Positions 41,572 through 50,520 of a stretch of 51,469 bases of DNA are shown piece by piece. This DNA comes from Bacteroidales bacterium. Lineage in GTDB: Bacteria; Bacteroidota; Bacteroidia; Bacteroidales; UBA1715. The DNA lies in NCBI GenBank assembly GCA_017516865.1, contig JAFXAU010000009.1, positions 215,498 through 266,966 of the forward strand, written 5' to 3'. Both the position numbers and the translations under genes were made by a program. The notes beneath the pieces were generated by a model that searched no databases, had not been told where the DNA came from, and saw only the letters and a list, made by a program, of their open reading frames with translations. Position 1 is the first letter of the stretch. Each line of letters begins with the position of its first letter.

Positions 41572-42591
41572 ATGCAAAAAAATATAGATTCAGAAAAAAA
41601 TCCTGAGACTAATCCGAATGCGGACGGTGGTTTGAACTTTTCTCCTAACGACAATGACAAGTTGTTTATAGAAGGAGACAATTCTGACGATTTATTGTCG
41701 TTTGAATTGGAAAATGAGGCTGTTCAAACGCCTGAAACTCCAGTGACGGGAAATGTGCAGGACGAATCGCCGGCTGAGCCTGTTTCGACTGTGGAAGCGA
41801 ATTCTGACGAAGGCAATTCGTCTGAAAGTGTTTCGCCTAAAAATGAATCCGAAGAATCTATATCGAAAGAAAAAGAGGAAAAAACAGAGGTGAATGCACG
41901 GCCTCTTGAAAAAAATCAGTCAGAAGTAGTAACCGAAGAAAAGACGACTATGAAGAATCCTGAAGTGTACGAAGAACAGAACGAGGAAAAGAGCCGAAAA
42001 GGCTTGATTGTAGTGATAGTGCTCCTTCTCTTGTTGCTCCTATTAGGCGTAGCAGGGGCGTTAGGATATTATTTCAAGAAGTTGAAACCTGCAATTGAGG
42101 AAAAGCCTGCGGTTGATACTGTTCTTGTTCATGATACGGTATTTGTGGAACCTGTGGTTGATACGTTACCTGTGGTTGATACCGTTGTGGTAGAAGATAC
42201 GGTTGTCGCTCCGGCTGCTCCAGTTCAATATGATGGCGGTGGACGCGTTGCGGGAAAAAATAAAGTTCCGACTAGGGGTTATCTGATTGGTTATAGGGCT
42301 ACTGCCGATGAGGTTGAGGCAATAAAAACAGTTGCCGAACTAACACAGGTTGAGGGACTTCCGTGCGGTTATTACTGGATAAACGATGCACGAAAAGGGA
42401 AAAATATGTTCAAAGTGTATATCGGTCCGTACAATACCGAAGAAGAAGTTCAGCAAATGTTACCTGTCATAAAAGAAAAAATGCCCGATGCACATATTTA
42501 CTCTGAAAATCCAACGATTCAAAGCGAAATGCAGGCAAGACATAAGCTAGAAAAGAATGTATTTAGTAATATAGATCAACCAAAACCATGA
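41572..42591 (+). CDS. Bitopic membrane protein with C-terminal SPOR domain
   Basis: A 339-aa protein with a long acidic, low-complexity cytoplasmic region (1-140), one transmembrane helix (about 144-168), a Val/Asp-rich periplasmic linker (VDTVLVHDTVFVEPVVDTLPV) and a C-terminal SPOR domain. The SPOR part includes YLIGYRATADEVEAIKTVAEL and NMFKVYIGPYNTEEEVQQMLP. SPOR domains bind peptidoglycan stripped of stem peptides at division sites, so a septal role is likely. The stop overlaps the purD start as ATGA. Confidence 0.85.
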   Translation: MQKNIDSEKNPETNPNADGGLNFSPNDNDKLFIEGDNSDDLLSFELENEAVQTPETPVTGNVQDESPAEPVSTVEANSDEGNSSESVSPKNESEESISKEKEEKTEVNARPLEKNQSEVVTEEKTTMKNPEVYEEQNEEKSRKGLIVVIVLLLLLLLLGVAGALGYYFKKLKPAIEEKPAVDTVLVHDTVFVEPVVDTLPVVDTVVVEDTVVAPAAPVQYDGGGRVAGKNKVPTRGYLIGYRATADEVEAIKTVAELTQVEGLPCGYYWINDARKGKNMFKVYIGPYNTEEEVQQMLPVIKEKMPDAHIYSENPTIQSEMQARHKLEKNVFSNIDQPKP

Positions 42592-43856
42592 ACGTACTCT
42601 TATTAGGCTCAGGCGGACGCGAACACGCACTTGCGTGGAAAATGGCACAAAGTCCGTTGCTCGATAAATTGTATATAGCTCCCGGAAATGCAGGTACTGC
42701 AACGGTAGGTACAAATTTGCCGATTTCGGCAACTGCGTTCGACGAGATAAAAAAAGCGGTAAAACAATATGCTATTGATTTGGTCGTAGTCGGTCCCGAA
42801 GACCCATTGGTAAAAGGGGTACACGATTTCTTCCTTGCCGATGAGGAATTGAAGAATATTCCTGTTATTGGTCCATGCAAACACGGTGCGACACTGGAAG
42901 GCAGTAAGGAATTTGCAAAGAATTTTATGATTCGGCACAATATTCCGACGGCGGCCCATTGTTCGGTGACTGCGGCAAATATTGAAGAAGGTTTCGCGTT
43001 TTTGGCAAAACAGACTGCTCCGTATGTGCTCAAAGCTGACGGACTTGCAGCAGGGAAAGGTGTCCTGATTTTGAATGACTTAGAAGAAGCAAAATCGGAA
43101 CTGAAAAATATGCTTGACGGTAAATTCGGTGCGGCAAGTAAGACTGTCGTTATAGAAGAATGCCTGAAAGGAATAGAAATGTCGGTCTTTGTACTGACCG
43201 ATGGTGAAGGCTACGTGTTGCTTCCCGAAGCAAAAGATTACAAGCGTATCGGCGAACACGATACAGGCTTGAATACGGGCGGCATGGGCGCTGTTTCGCC
43301 AGTTCCGTTTGCCGATAAAAAATTGATGGACAGAATTGAGAAGGAAATCATAAAACCGACCATCGCAGGTCTGAAGCAAGACGGAATTCCATATTGCGGG
43401 TTCATTTTCTTTGGATTGATGAACGACAATGGAACGCCGAAGGTGATAGAATACAATGTCCGCATGGGCGACCCCGAAACGGAAGTTGTGATTCCACGCA
43501 TCAAGTCTGATTTGTTACAGTTATTCGTTGCTGCGGCGAATAAGTCACTTTCGAAGGAAAAGATAGAAATCAATCCATATTCGGCAACAACGGTAATGGC
43601 TGTGTCTGGCGGTTACCCTGAGGCGTACGAAAAAGGAAAAGAAATCCGTTTTGACGAATCTTTTGCCGATAGTACCGTATTCCATGCCGGTACGATATTG
43701 GACAACGGGGTTGTGAAAACTTCGGGCGGTCGTGTGTTGGCGGTGACGTCGTTGGGCGAAAATAAAGACGAGGCTTTAAAAATTTCATACAAAAACATAG
43801 CAAAAATACACTTCGATAAAATGTATTATCGCCGTGATATTGGTGCTGATTTATAA
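42588..43856 (+). CDS. purD: Phosphoribosylamine-glycine ligase (GAR synthetase)
   Basis: Joins glycine to phosphoribosylamine in purine synthesis using ATP. The 422-aa ATP-grasp enzyme opens MNVLLLGSGGREHALAWK and has VVGPEDPLVKG, the ATP-grasp segment LKADGLAAGKGVLI, and HDTGLNTGGMGAVSP, followed by EYNVRMGDPETEVV. All are family signatures. Its start overlaps the SPOR gene by 4 bp, so it may be coupled to a cell-division-type protein. It is not with other pur genes. Confidence 0.97.
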   Translation: MNVLLLGSGGREHALAWKMAQSPLLDKLYIAPGNAGTATVGTNLPISATAFDEIKKAVKQYAIDLVVVGPEDPLVKGVHDFFLADEELKNIPVIGPCKHGATLEGSKEFAKNFMIRHNIPTAAHCSVTAANIEEGFAFLAKQTAPYVLKADGLAAGKGVLILNDLEEAKSELKNMLDGKFGAASKTVVIEECLKGIEMSVFVLTDGEGYVLLPEAKDYKRIGEHDTGLNTGGMGAVSPVPFADKKLMDRIEKEIIKPTIAGLKQDGIPYCGFIFFGLMNDNGTPKVIEYNVRMGDPETEVVIPRIKSDLLQLFVAAANKSLSKEKIEINPYSATTVMAVSGGYPEAYEKGKEIRFDESFADSTVFHAGTILDNGVVKTSGGRVLAVTSLGENKDEALKISYKNIAKIHFDKMYYRRDIGADL

Positions 43857-43862
43857 AATCCA

Positions 43863-44861
43863 ATGTTCCAATTCCTGCAAAGAAATTCGAGGTTTAACGC
43901 AATTTTGTTTTTTCTCATGATTGTAATGTTGTGGGGAGGCAATTTGTTGAATCCGCATTTCGCACCACGATACTACGATACGGTTCCTATGATGTTGTAC
44001 AAGCCATTGGTGCTGATACAAAATTGGAGCGTGTTGGCAGGACAGTTGATAACCTTGTTGTTTGTCGGAGTGAATGCCATTTTGCTGGCGAAAGCCAATA
44101 ACGACGTCCGTTTAATAGAAAAGCGTTCGGCATTTCATATATTATTGTACATAATTCTTTCGGCGAGCATGCAGGAATTCCGTCAGCTCAACCCAATGCA
44201 GCCTGCGCTGACGTTCATAATACTTGCACTTATGTGGCTGTTCCGAATCTACAAGCAGGAACGCGATTTAAAAACCATTTTCGAATGTGGGGTTCTATTT
44301 TCAATTGCATCGTTATTTTATGCTCCGGCGATTTTGTTTGCTGCTCTTTTGTTTGTAGGACTAATAGTGCTGACTTCGTTCAATCTTCGCCAGTGGATTT
44401 CGGGAATTGTAGGCTTGTGTCTGCCGTATATTATAGTGGTGTCGCTTGCGTTTTGCTTTAATTCCTTGGAAAATGTACGCGAAGTCATTCGTTACAATCT
44501 TTTTATGACGCATCAGGAACCGTTCAACGAATTGATACCGATACTTTTTTCTTGTTATTTGGCATTGCTGTTCATTTTGTCGGTTGCGTACGCATTTGCG
44601 GGTAATCTTAAAAAAGTGTCAATACGGAAATATTATTTGATATTGATATTCTTTTTGGCGATAGTGCTTGTTTCGTATCTTACAATGTCCTGCCTCGACT
44701 ATTCATTTTTGTTCTTCGGACTTTTGCCGATTACAATATATGTGACGAATTATATGATAAATATTCGTCGAAAATTTGGGGCGGAAGTATTGTTTCTTAT
44801 CATTCTCGTATTTGCCGTATTGGTACAAGTGTTGGCAGGTGTTCCCATGCCGACACTATAG
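43863..44861 (+). CDS. Polytopic membrane protein (DUF6427-like)
   Basis: A 332-aa integral membrane protein with about nine or ten predicted helices. It opens MFQFLQRNSRFNAILFFLMIVMLWG and has a conserved-looking loop FRQLNPMQPALTF. I associate it with the DUF6427 family of Bacteroidota from memory. No catalytic residues are evident. It follows purD by 6 bp and so probably shares its transcript. Function unknown. Confidence 0.75.
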   Translation: MFQFLQRNSRFNAILFFLMIVMLWGGNLLNPHFAPRYYDTVPMMLYKPLVLIQNWSVLAGQLITLLFVGVNAILLAKANNDVRLIEKRSAFHILLYIILSASMQEFRQLNPMQPALTFIILALMWLFRIYKQERDLKTIFECGVLFSIASLFYAPAILFAALLFVGLIVLTSFNLRQWISGIVGLCLPYIIVVSLAFCFNSLENVREVIRYNLFMTHQEPFNELIPILFSCYLALLFILSVAYAFAGNLKKVSIRKYYLILIFFLAIVLVSYLTMSCLDYSFLFFGLLPITIYVTNYMINIRRKFGAEVLFLIILVFAVLVQVLAGVPMPTL

Positions 44862-44946
44862 GATAGTTTGTAGAGCCGCGATTACTATCTCCAAACCGTT
44901 GGGTGTAAAAAAAAATTAATTTTTTTGTTTGTTGTTGATAATTTTA

Positions 44947-44954
44947 TATTTTTG
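44947..44954 (+). promoter_or_regulatory. -7 element for tRNA-Met
   Basis: TATTTTTG (TAnnTTTG) 35 bp before the tRNA 5' end. A palindromic A/T run (44909-44926) lies just upstream. Confidence 0.5.
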
Positions 44955-44989
44955 CCGCGTCAAACAGGTAAAATAGTCTAAAGATATAT

Positions 44990-45062
44990 CGCGGGATAGA
45001 GCAGTTGGTAGCTCGTTAGGCTCATAACCTAAAGGTCGTCAGTTCGAGTCTGGCTCCCGCTA
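44990..45062 (+). tRNA. tRNA-Met (anticodon CAT), probably the initiator
   Basis: The acceptor arm is CGCGGGA/TCCCGCT, with positions 1 and 72 unpaired (C.T), the hallmark of initiator tRNA. The anticodon stem is TTAGG/CCTAA with loop CTCATAA. Only two of the three G-C pairs usual in bacterial initiators are present, so the initiator call is likely but not certain. CCA is not encoded (CTA follows). Confidence 0.9.
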
Positions 45063-45066
45063 CTAA

Positions 45067-45102
45067 GAAAGGTTCAGAAATTTTCTGGACCTTTTTCTTT
45101 TT
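45067..45102. terminator. Terminator shared by tRNA-Met and the flippase gene
   Basis: AAAGGTTCAGAAA pairs with TTTCTGGACCTTT (one G-T pair), followed by TTCTTTTT on the plus strand. It lies between the tRNA 3' end and the stop codon of the convergent flippase gene. Confidence 0.75.
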
Positions 45103-45103
45103 A

Positions 45104-46543
45104 TTAGTCTTCACTTTTAAGAATATGAACAATGTCTTTTACTCGAATGAGTCGGATGACAAATGCCACGGCAAAACCTATTATGCACAAAATCAATACA
45201 TTGTAAATCCAATTCTCAAAAAGAGCTCCTTTCAGGAAGTAGAATAACAAGAGATTGATATAAATGAATACCATCATTTTGGCAATGTCCTTGTACGGAA
45301 TGTGGAACTTGAAATACTTCAGCGACAGGATAATTTGAATTATTCCTGTGAAAAATTGCGTTATCACCGAAACCACGGCAGCGCCCCAAGCTCCGTATCT
45401 TGGAATGAAGATTGCGTTGAAACCTATGTTACAAATCATACCCGCCGCCGCCATCAGGTTCATCACCTTCATACTGTTGTTTGCCGTAAGCAATGTGCCA
45501 AATATATACGACGAGGAGATAGGGATAAAACCTATGATAAGGACTTGAAATATCTTGGCAGACGTGTCGATGCTTTCTTCGTACATTAAGTCCATCAGTT
45601 CCGTGCTGTAGCTGCAACAGCCGATAACGAACACGAGCACGGGCGAAAGAAGCAGCAAGAACGAGAATTTAGTGAATTTGCCGAGTGGTGCCTGGTCTTT
45701 CAGCATTTTGGCGAACATTGGCAACAGCAAAGTCGCAAACAGATAGGCAAACATGCTTACCGCATCGAGTATTCTATATGATTGTGCATAGATGCCGGCT
45801 TGTTTGGCACCGTCGGGCAACATCCGTTCTATCATCACCATGTCGGTTCGTGTGTAAAGACTCATCAACAGCGAGAGCAGGGCGAACGGATATGTTTTTT
45901 TTACAATTTGCAAGAGGAATTTCAAGTCAAAATGAAACGAGAAACGTCTTGCTTTTCCGAAAACTATGCAAAATGCTATGATACAAGGAATTGCATACGA
46001 AACTGTTTGTGCATACACGAACCATTCAATACAAAAGTCTTCGCGATGCGTGAGCAATAAATATCCGCAAATAATAATCATTAACAGTCTGTCAATTACC
46101 GAAATACAGCTGTCGGTCTTGTACATATATGTTCCCGAAATGTTTGAACGCAAGTATAACAGAAACGAAAGCAGAAACTGATTTATGGCAAGAATGCCGA
46201 ATAGCTTAAATTGTTCAAAGCCAAAACCTAACGATGTCCCGACTATTCCCAACACGATGCAATACACAATTCCCAGTATGAATTTCAGCACCACCATGCT
46301 CGAAAAATACTGCGGAAGCAGTGCGTTGTCCTGTGCAATACTGCGATTGTTGAAGTTTGCAATACCCATATCGAGAATGATGTTGAAAATAATCGACAGA
46401 CTGAACATTGCCGCGTACACGCCGTAGATTTCGGCACCCACAACGTTTTGCACCGTTCGGTCAATGCCAAAAATGTAGAATGGCTTGACCAAAATGTTCA
46501 GGAAAAGCAGCAGAATCAGGTTTGTAATAAAAGTCTTCCTCAA
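45104..46543 (-). CDS. Polysaccharide flippase (Wzx/MATE-like, MVF superfamily)
   Basis: A 479-aa membrane protein with about 12-14 helices. It translocates lipid-linked glycan units across the inner membrane. The N-terminus FYIFGIDRTVQNVVGAEIYGVYAAMFSLSIIFNIILDMGI and the mid-region YTRTDMVMIERML are typical of Wzx/PST-family flippases. The only usable start in frame near the first helix is TTG (46543). A TACTTTTG promoter 21 bp upstream supports that start. It lies next to, but opposite, a GT4-deacetylase-GT2 operon, so it is probably part of the same surface-glycan locus. Confidence 0.88.
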   Translation of the reverse strand: MRKTFITNLILLLFLNILVKPFYIFGIDRTVQNVVGAEIYGVYAAMFSLSIIFNIILDMGIANFNNRSIAQDNALLPQYFSSMVVLKFILGIVYCIVLGIVGTSLGFGFEQFKLFGILAINQFLLSFLLYLRSNISGTYMYKTDSCISVIDRLLMIIICGYLLLTHREDFCIEWFVYAQTVSYAIPCIIAFCIVFGKARRFSFHFDLKFLLQIVKKTYPFALLSLLMSLYTRTDMVMIERMLPDGAKQAGIYAQSYRILDAVSMFAYLFATLLLPMFAKMLKDQAPLGKFTKFSFLLLLSPVLVFVIGCCSYSTELMDLMYEESIDTSAKIFQVLIIGFIPISSSYIFGTLLTANNSMKVMNLMAAAGMICNIGFNAIFIPRYGAWGAAVVSVITQFFTGIIQIILSLKYFKFHIPYKDIAKMMVFIYINLLLFYFLKGALFENWIYNVLILCIIGFAVAFVIRLIRVKDIVHILKSED

Positions 46544-46564
46544 AATGAATCAATTTTCGATACA

Positions 46565-46572
46565 CAAAAGTA
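46565..46572 (-). promoter_or_regulatory. -7 element for the flippase gene
   Basis: Minus-strand TACTTTTG (TAnnTTTG) 21 bp before the TTG start at 46543. It supports that unusual start codon. Confidence 0.55.
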
Positions 46573-46615
46573 CATTTTTTCTGGTCAGTATTACTTTTTC
46601 TCTTGAAAGAAAATC

Positions 46616-46648
46616 CTTTCTGTTGCTGCAGACAGAAAGTAACAGAAA
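46616..46648. repeat. Nested inverted repeats in the flippase-GT4 intergenic gap
   Basis: Two alternative pairings overlap: CTTTCTG (46616-46622) with CAGAAAG (46633-46639), and TTTCTGTT (46617-46624) with AACAGAAA (46641-46648). A CTGCAG palindrome lies in the loop. The 246-bp gap holds no convincing gene otherwise. The element may be a dispersed intergenic repeat. Confidence 0.45.
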
Positions 46649-46776
46649 AATCCGACTGTACAGGAAGATAATTACAACATGCTCTGCAAGAAATCTCGCT
46701 GTGGTGGACGAACAGAATTTTTTCCCTCTTGGGGAGATTAGTCAATATATAATGACCAAATCATCATAAAAATTCG

Positions 46777-46784
46777 TTCCTTTG
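46777..46784 (+). promoter_or_regulatory. Imperfect -7 element for the GT4-deacetylase-GT2 operon
   Basis: TTCCTTTG differs from TAnnTTTG at one base and lies 5 bp before the ATG at 46790, which would give an almost leaderless message. It is a weak candidate. Confidence 0.25.
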
Positions 46785-46789
46785 CAAAT

Positions 46790-47917
46790 ATGAAGATTGT
46801 AATCAACACACGGTTGCTTATAAAAGGCAGAATTGACGGAATTTCACGTTTTACGTACGAAACAGTCAAACGTATGTGCGTGAACCACCCCGAACATCAG
46901 TTCTATCTGTTGTTCGACAGAATGTATAGCAAGGATTTTGTTTTTGCCGACAACGTGAAACCTGTCATCGTCCCGTTTCAGGCACGGCATCCGTTTTTGT
47001 GGTGGTTTTGGTTCCATTCGCAAGTGCCTCGTGTGCTGAAGGCGTTGCAACCCGACGTGTTCGTCTCAACCGACGGATACAGCGTTGTGGAGTCGCCCTG
47101 TGCCGTGGTCGATGTGATTCACGACCTGAATTTTGAGCATTATCCGGAACATTTGCCAAGACTGGTTCGAAATTATTATAAAAAGTATTTTCCGCAGTAC
47201 GCTCGCTGTGCAACAAGAATTGCAACAGTTTCGGAATTTTCGCGGAACGACATACATACGTTGTACAATGTTCCCCTCGAAAAAATTGATGTCGTGTACA
47301 ACGGCGTGAGCGGGGCTTTTCAACCGCTCATTGAAGCGGAAAAGAAAATGATTCGCCAAAAATATACAAATTCGTGTGAGTATTTTGTGTATGCGGGCTC
47401 GCTGCATCCACGAAAGAACATCGAGAATCTTTTCCGTGCATTTGCAGTTTTCAAGGACAAGACAAATTCCGACATGAAAATGGTTGTGGTAGGCGAGGCA
47501 ATGTTTCTGGCAAAAAGCATTCAGTCGGTTTACGACAAACATCCCTACAAAAAAGATATCGTGTTCACGGGGCGTGTATCTGACAAGGATATGAATTATC
47601 TTGTTGGTGCTTCGTATGCCATGACGTATGTTCCTTATTTTGAAGGATTTGGCATTCCTATTTTGGAAGCATTCGCGTGCGGCATTCCTGTCATCACTTC
47701 GAATTGCACCTCCATGCCCGAAGTTGCCGGCGACGCGGCAGTGCTTTGCAATCCTTTTGAGGTCGATTCAATTGCGACAGCCATGGTTACAATGTATAAC
47801 GATAAATCACTATATGGACAGTTGCTTGAACGTTCGCGTTCTCAACTCGAAAAGTTTTCGTGGGACAAAACCGCCGACTTGTTGTGGAACTGTATAGAAA
47901 AATCTGTTGAGAAATGA
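46790..47917 (+). CDS. GT4-family glycosyltransferase
   Basis: A 375-aa GT-B glycosyltransferase. The N-terminal domain has INTRLLIKGRIDGISRFTYE and VDVIHDLNFEHYPEHLP. The donor domain has FVYAGSLHPRKNIENLFRAF, VFTGRVSDKDMNYLVGAS and the E-x7-E region FEGFGIPILEAFACGIPVI. It is first in a three-gene operon joined by ATGA overlaps to a polysaccharide deacetylase and a GT2. The set suggests assembly and N-deacetylation of a surface glycan. Confidence 0.92.
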   Translation: MKIVINTRLLIKGRIDGISRFTYETVKRMCVNHPEHQFYLLFDRMYSKDFVFADNVKPVIVPFQARHPFLWWFWFHSQVPRVLKALQPDVFVSTDGYSVVESPCAVVDVIHDLNFEHYPEHLPRLVRNYYKKYFPQYARCATRIATVSEFSRNDIHTLYNVPLEKIDVVYNGVSGAFQPLIEAEKKMIRQKYTNSCEYFVYAGSLHPRKNIENLFRAFAVFKDKTNSDMKMVVVGEAMFLAKSIQSVYDKHPYKKDIVFTGRVSDKDMNYLVGASYAMTYVPYFEGFGIPILEAFACGIPVITSNCTSMPEVAGDAAVLCNPFEVDSIATAMVTMYNDKSLYGQLLERSRSQLEKFSWDKTADLLWNCIEKSVEK

Positions 47918-48555
47918 GACAGCCAATCTTTGATGTAACGAAAGCACAGCCGCCAATCGTGGGAGAATTGGCGTATCGTCGTGCTCATTTTCGACTGCCC
48001 AAGGAACAAAAAACGGTGTACCTCACGTTCGACGACGGCCCCGTTCCCATTTATACTCCCCAAGTGCTGAACATTTTGCAGGAATATAATGTTCCGGCAA
48101 CATTTTTTATGGTAGGGGAGAATGTGTATAAATTCCCCGAAGTGTTTGAACAGGTCAAGAATGCCGGTCACGCTTTCGGCTCACATACTTACAATCACCT
48201 TAAAGGTTGGGTCACCGACAATAAAACCTACCTTGCGAATGTTGAAAAAGGCGTAGAGGTTGTCGGCAGCAAGTTGTTCCGTCCGCCGTATGGAAAAATC
48301 GGTCCTTTGCAGGCAAAAAAACTGTACAGTCATTTGCACGTTATAATGTGGGACATAATCACTATGGATTACGACCACAGTTTGTCGGGTGAGGACTGTT
48401 TCCAAAACGTGAAGAATTACGTGAGAAACGGTTCCATAATCGTGTTTCACGACTCGCCAAAGTCGGAGAAAAATTTGTTGTATGCCTTGCCGAAGACAAT
48501 AGAGTATTTGAAAAAAGAAAATTATACTTTTGCACCGATACAGTTTGAAGAATGA
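47914..48555 (+). CDS. Polysaccharide deacetylase, NodB family (CE4)
   Basis: A 213-aa metal-dependent deacetylase that removes N-acetyl groups from sugars. The CE4 motifs are present: TFDDGP (metal-binding Asp pair), SHTYNH (His ligands), RPPYG, and a late FHDSPKS. No signal peptide or membrane helix is visible, so it may act in the cytoplasm on a nucleotide- or lipid-linked sugar before export. Overlaps of 4 bp on both sides tie it to the two glycosyltransferases. Confidence 0.92.
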   Translation: MRQPIFDVTKAQPPIVGELAYRRAHFRLPKEQKTVYLTFDDGPVPIYTPQVLNILQEYNVPATFFMVGENVYKFPEVFEQVKNAGHAFGSHTYNHLKGWVTDNKTYLANVEKGVEVVGSKLFRPPYGKIGPLQAKKLYSHLHVIMWDIITMDYDHSLSGEDCFQNVKNYVRNGSIIVFHDSPKSEKNLLYALPKTIEYLKKENYTFAPIQFEE

Positions 48556-49430
48556 AATTGTCAGTCGTCATAGTGAATTATAATGTGAAGGAAGAACTGA
48601 CTTTCTGTCTGTCTTCGGTGCAACGGGCATTGCAAGACGTTGAAGGTGAGGTTTTTGTGGTTGACAATCATTCTGCCGACGGCTCATGCGATGTTGTAAA
48701 AACGTTGTTCCCGTGGGTCACGCTCATTGAAAATGCCGAGAATCTCGGTTTTGCCCGTGCCAACAATATCGCCATAAAAAAATCTTGCGGAGAATACGTC
48801 TTGTTGTTAAATCCCGACACGGTGGTGGAGCAGGACACGTTTTCGAAAATGCTTGCCTTTATGGACCAACACGACGATTGTGGCGGTTTGGGAGTGAAAA
48901 TGCTCGACGGGAAGGGACAATTCCTTCCCGAATCAAAGCGAGGTATTCCCACGCCGTGGGTGGCTTTTTGCAAACTGTTTGGCTTGCAGAAACTGTTTCC
49001 TAAATCAGAGAAATGCAATCGTTATTACCTATCCAACATTTCGCAAGATTCGGTGGCTGAGGTCGAAATTTTGGCTGGAGCGTGTATGCTCCTTCGTAAG
49101 TCGGTGCTCGACGAGGTTGGTATGCTTGACGAAACCTATTTCTTGTACGGCGAGGATGTTGATATTTCTTACCGCATATTGCAGGCAGGGTACAAGAATT
49201 ATTATTTCCCCGAAACGAGCATCATACATCTAAAAGGAGCAAGCACGAAGAAACTGGAAGTGAAAAGTGTGCGCGAGTTTTATCGCTCTATGGAGATTTT
49301 CTGCGAACGACATTTTACGGAGTATAACAGATTGTTCCTCCTTTTCGTAAAACTGGGAATCAACGTGCGTATGGCATTCGCGATGTTGGGATTGTTTGTT
49401 CGTAAACTTTTTGCAAAAAAGAGATGTTGA
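48552..49430 (+). CDS. GT2-family glycosyltransferase
   Basis: A 292-aa rhamnosyltransferase-like GT-A enzyme. It opens MKLSVVIVNYNVKEELTFCL, has NLGFARANNIAIKKSCGEYVLLLNPDTVV (the metal-binding DxD-type position is NPDT) and GACMLLRKSVLDEVGMLDETYFLYGEDVDISYRI. These are typical of the GT2 WbbL-like group. A C-terminal hydrophobic stretch (about 262-285) may anchor it to the membrane. It is the last gene of the three-gene operon. Confidence 0.92.
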   Translation: MKLSVVIVNYNVKEELTFCLSSVQRALQDVEGEVFVVDNHSADGSCDVVKTLFPWVTLIENAENLGFARANNIAIKKSCGEYVLLLNPDTVVEQDTFSKMLAFMDQHDDCGGLGVKMLDGKGQFLPESKRGIPTPWVAFCKLFGLQKLFPKSEKCNRYYLSNISQDSVAEVEILAGACMLLRKSVLDEVGMLDETYFLYGEDVDISYRILQAGYKNYYFPETSIIHLKGASTKKLEVKSVREFYRSMEIFCERHFTEYNRLFLLFVKLGINVRMAFAMLGLFVRKLFAKKRC

Positions 49431-49475
49431 ACTCCTAAATTTTGTACTTTAGTGCATTGAAATTTTAGGAAAACA

Positions 49476-50195
49476 ATGATGAAAAAATCTATATCGTTCA
49501 TTTTTCTTTTTTTGATGACACTCTGCGTGTTCGGTCAAAAAAACATTTTGATAATTCCGTTCGATGCAAAGATGTACAACAATCAGGAGTCGAAGGCAAT
49601 TTGTGAATATTCGGGCGTATCGTATGACAAGTCGATAGAAAAAATCCGCACAGATTTGGATATGCACATTTATTCGGCACTCAAAGATTCCATGAATGTT
49701 TCGAGCATGTTGCGGACATACACTACCGATGCTTCTACCGACATGGAAGTGGTACACGATAATTCGGTGTATTATCAGTCCGACAAGGTTGTGGATGACA
49801 TCGACAAACCTTCGAAAAAATCGGGTGCGCCCAATTCTTCGATAATTGCAGGTGAAGTAGTGAGCGTTGTGACCGATAATAGCGAAAAACTGATGAACGT
49901 AAAATTTCAAGACCCGCAGTTGTTCCGCGACCTTATACAGAGTTATCAGGCACAGTATATTGTGTATCTGACGCAGTTTGAGTTACTTGGAAACTACTCC
50001 GACCCGTATGCCGTGGCAGAAAACACATATCTTCGTGCCATAAAAGTTCATTATGTGATTTATAATTCATTGGGAAAATTTGTGTACGGCAACATTGCCA
50101 CAACCACCTTTTCGGCAAAAGTGAACGACCTCGACCAAATCTGCGACCAATATCTTCCTCGCATTGCAAAACAAATAGCACGGCGGATACCGTAG
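49476..50195 (+). CDS. Exported protein of unknown function
   Basis: A 239-aa product with a signal peptide (MMKKSISFIFLFLMTLCVFGQ) and then KNILIIPFDAKMYNNQESKAICEYSGVSY. The IIPFD opening resembles periplasmic proteins that bind or sense envelope factors, but I cannot name a family. No transmembrane helices follow. The leader contains an imperfect CCTAAA/TTTAGG hairpin (49434-49469), and TAAATTTTG, a one-base-longer version of the -7 element, at 49436-49444. It stands alone after the glycan operon. Its TAG stop is in the same frame as the short ORF that follows 33 bp later. Confidence 0.75.
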   Translation: MMKKSISFIFLFLMTLCVFGQKNILIIPFDAKMYNNQESKAICEYSGVSYDKSIEKIRTDLDMHIYSALKDSMNVSSMLRTYTTDASTDMEVVHDNSVYYQSDKVVDDIDKPSKKSGAPNSSIIAGEVVSVVTDNSEKLMNVKFQDPQLFRDLIQSYQAQYIVYLTQFELLGNYSDPYAVAENTYLRAIKVHYVIYNSLGKFVYGNIATTTFSAKVNDLDQICDQYLPRIAKQIARRIP

Positions 50196-50228
50196 ATTAT
50201 TCTCTCGTCTCTTATACCAAGGCCATAT

Positions 50229-50489
50229 ATGGTGTCTGTAAAGAAACATAATTATATTCCATATTTTTATACACAGGATGTCTATATACAAAACTATACA
50301 TTTACTGAAAATGCGATGATAGTTGGAAGAAATATTTATGTGGGACAAAATGTAACAACATCTCAGCCACAAGGTTCAGTAGTAATTAATAATGGTGTGA
50401 AGGTATATTTTAAACCTACGGAGAATATCTATTTTAACTCTGGTTTTGAGGTACAGTTAGGTGGAACATTTGAAGTTATGCAAAATTAA
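50229..50489 (+). CDS. Short ORF with a 3-coathanger-stack-like motif, possibly a remnant
   Basis: An 86-aa ORF with no signal peptide. The region from VGRNIYVGQNVTTSQPQG onward, including VVINNGVKVYFKPTENI and NSGFEVQLGGTFEV, resembles the surface-exposed coathanger-stack repeats found near the end of large Bacteroidota secreted proteins. It lies in the same frame as the preceding gene, separated by one TAG and 33 bp, and is AT-rich. It may be the tail of a decayed larger gene, a small gene in its own right, or a readthrough extension. I consider a remnant most likely. Confidence 0.45.
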   Translation: MVSVKKHNYIPYFYTQDVYIQNYTFTENAMIVGRNIYVGQNVTTSQPQGSVVINNGVKVYFKPTENIYFNSGFEVQLGGTFEVMQN

Positions 50490-50520
50490 GTGTATGTTGA
50501 ACAAGTTATCGTTAATTATC

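Noticed and set aside
46461..46745. 94-aa minus-strand ORF in the flippase-GT4 gap
   Set aside because: It overlaps the 5' end of the flippase gene in another frame, has no plausible start signal, and its sequence is explained by the inverted repeats there.
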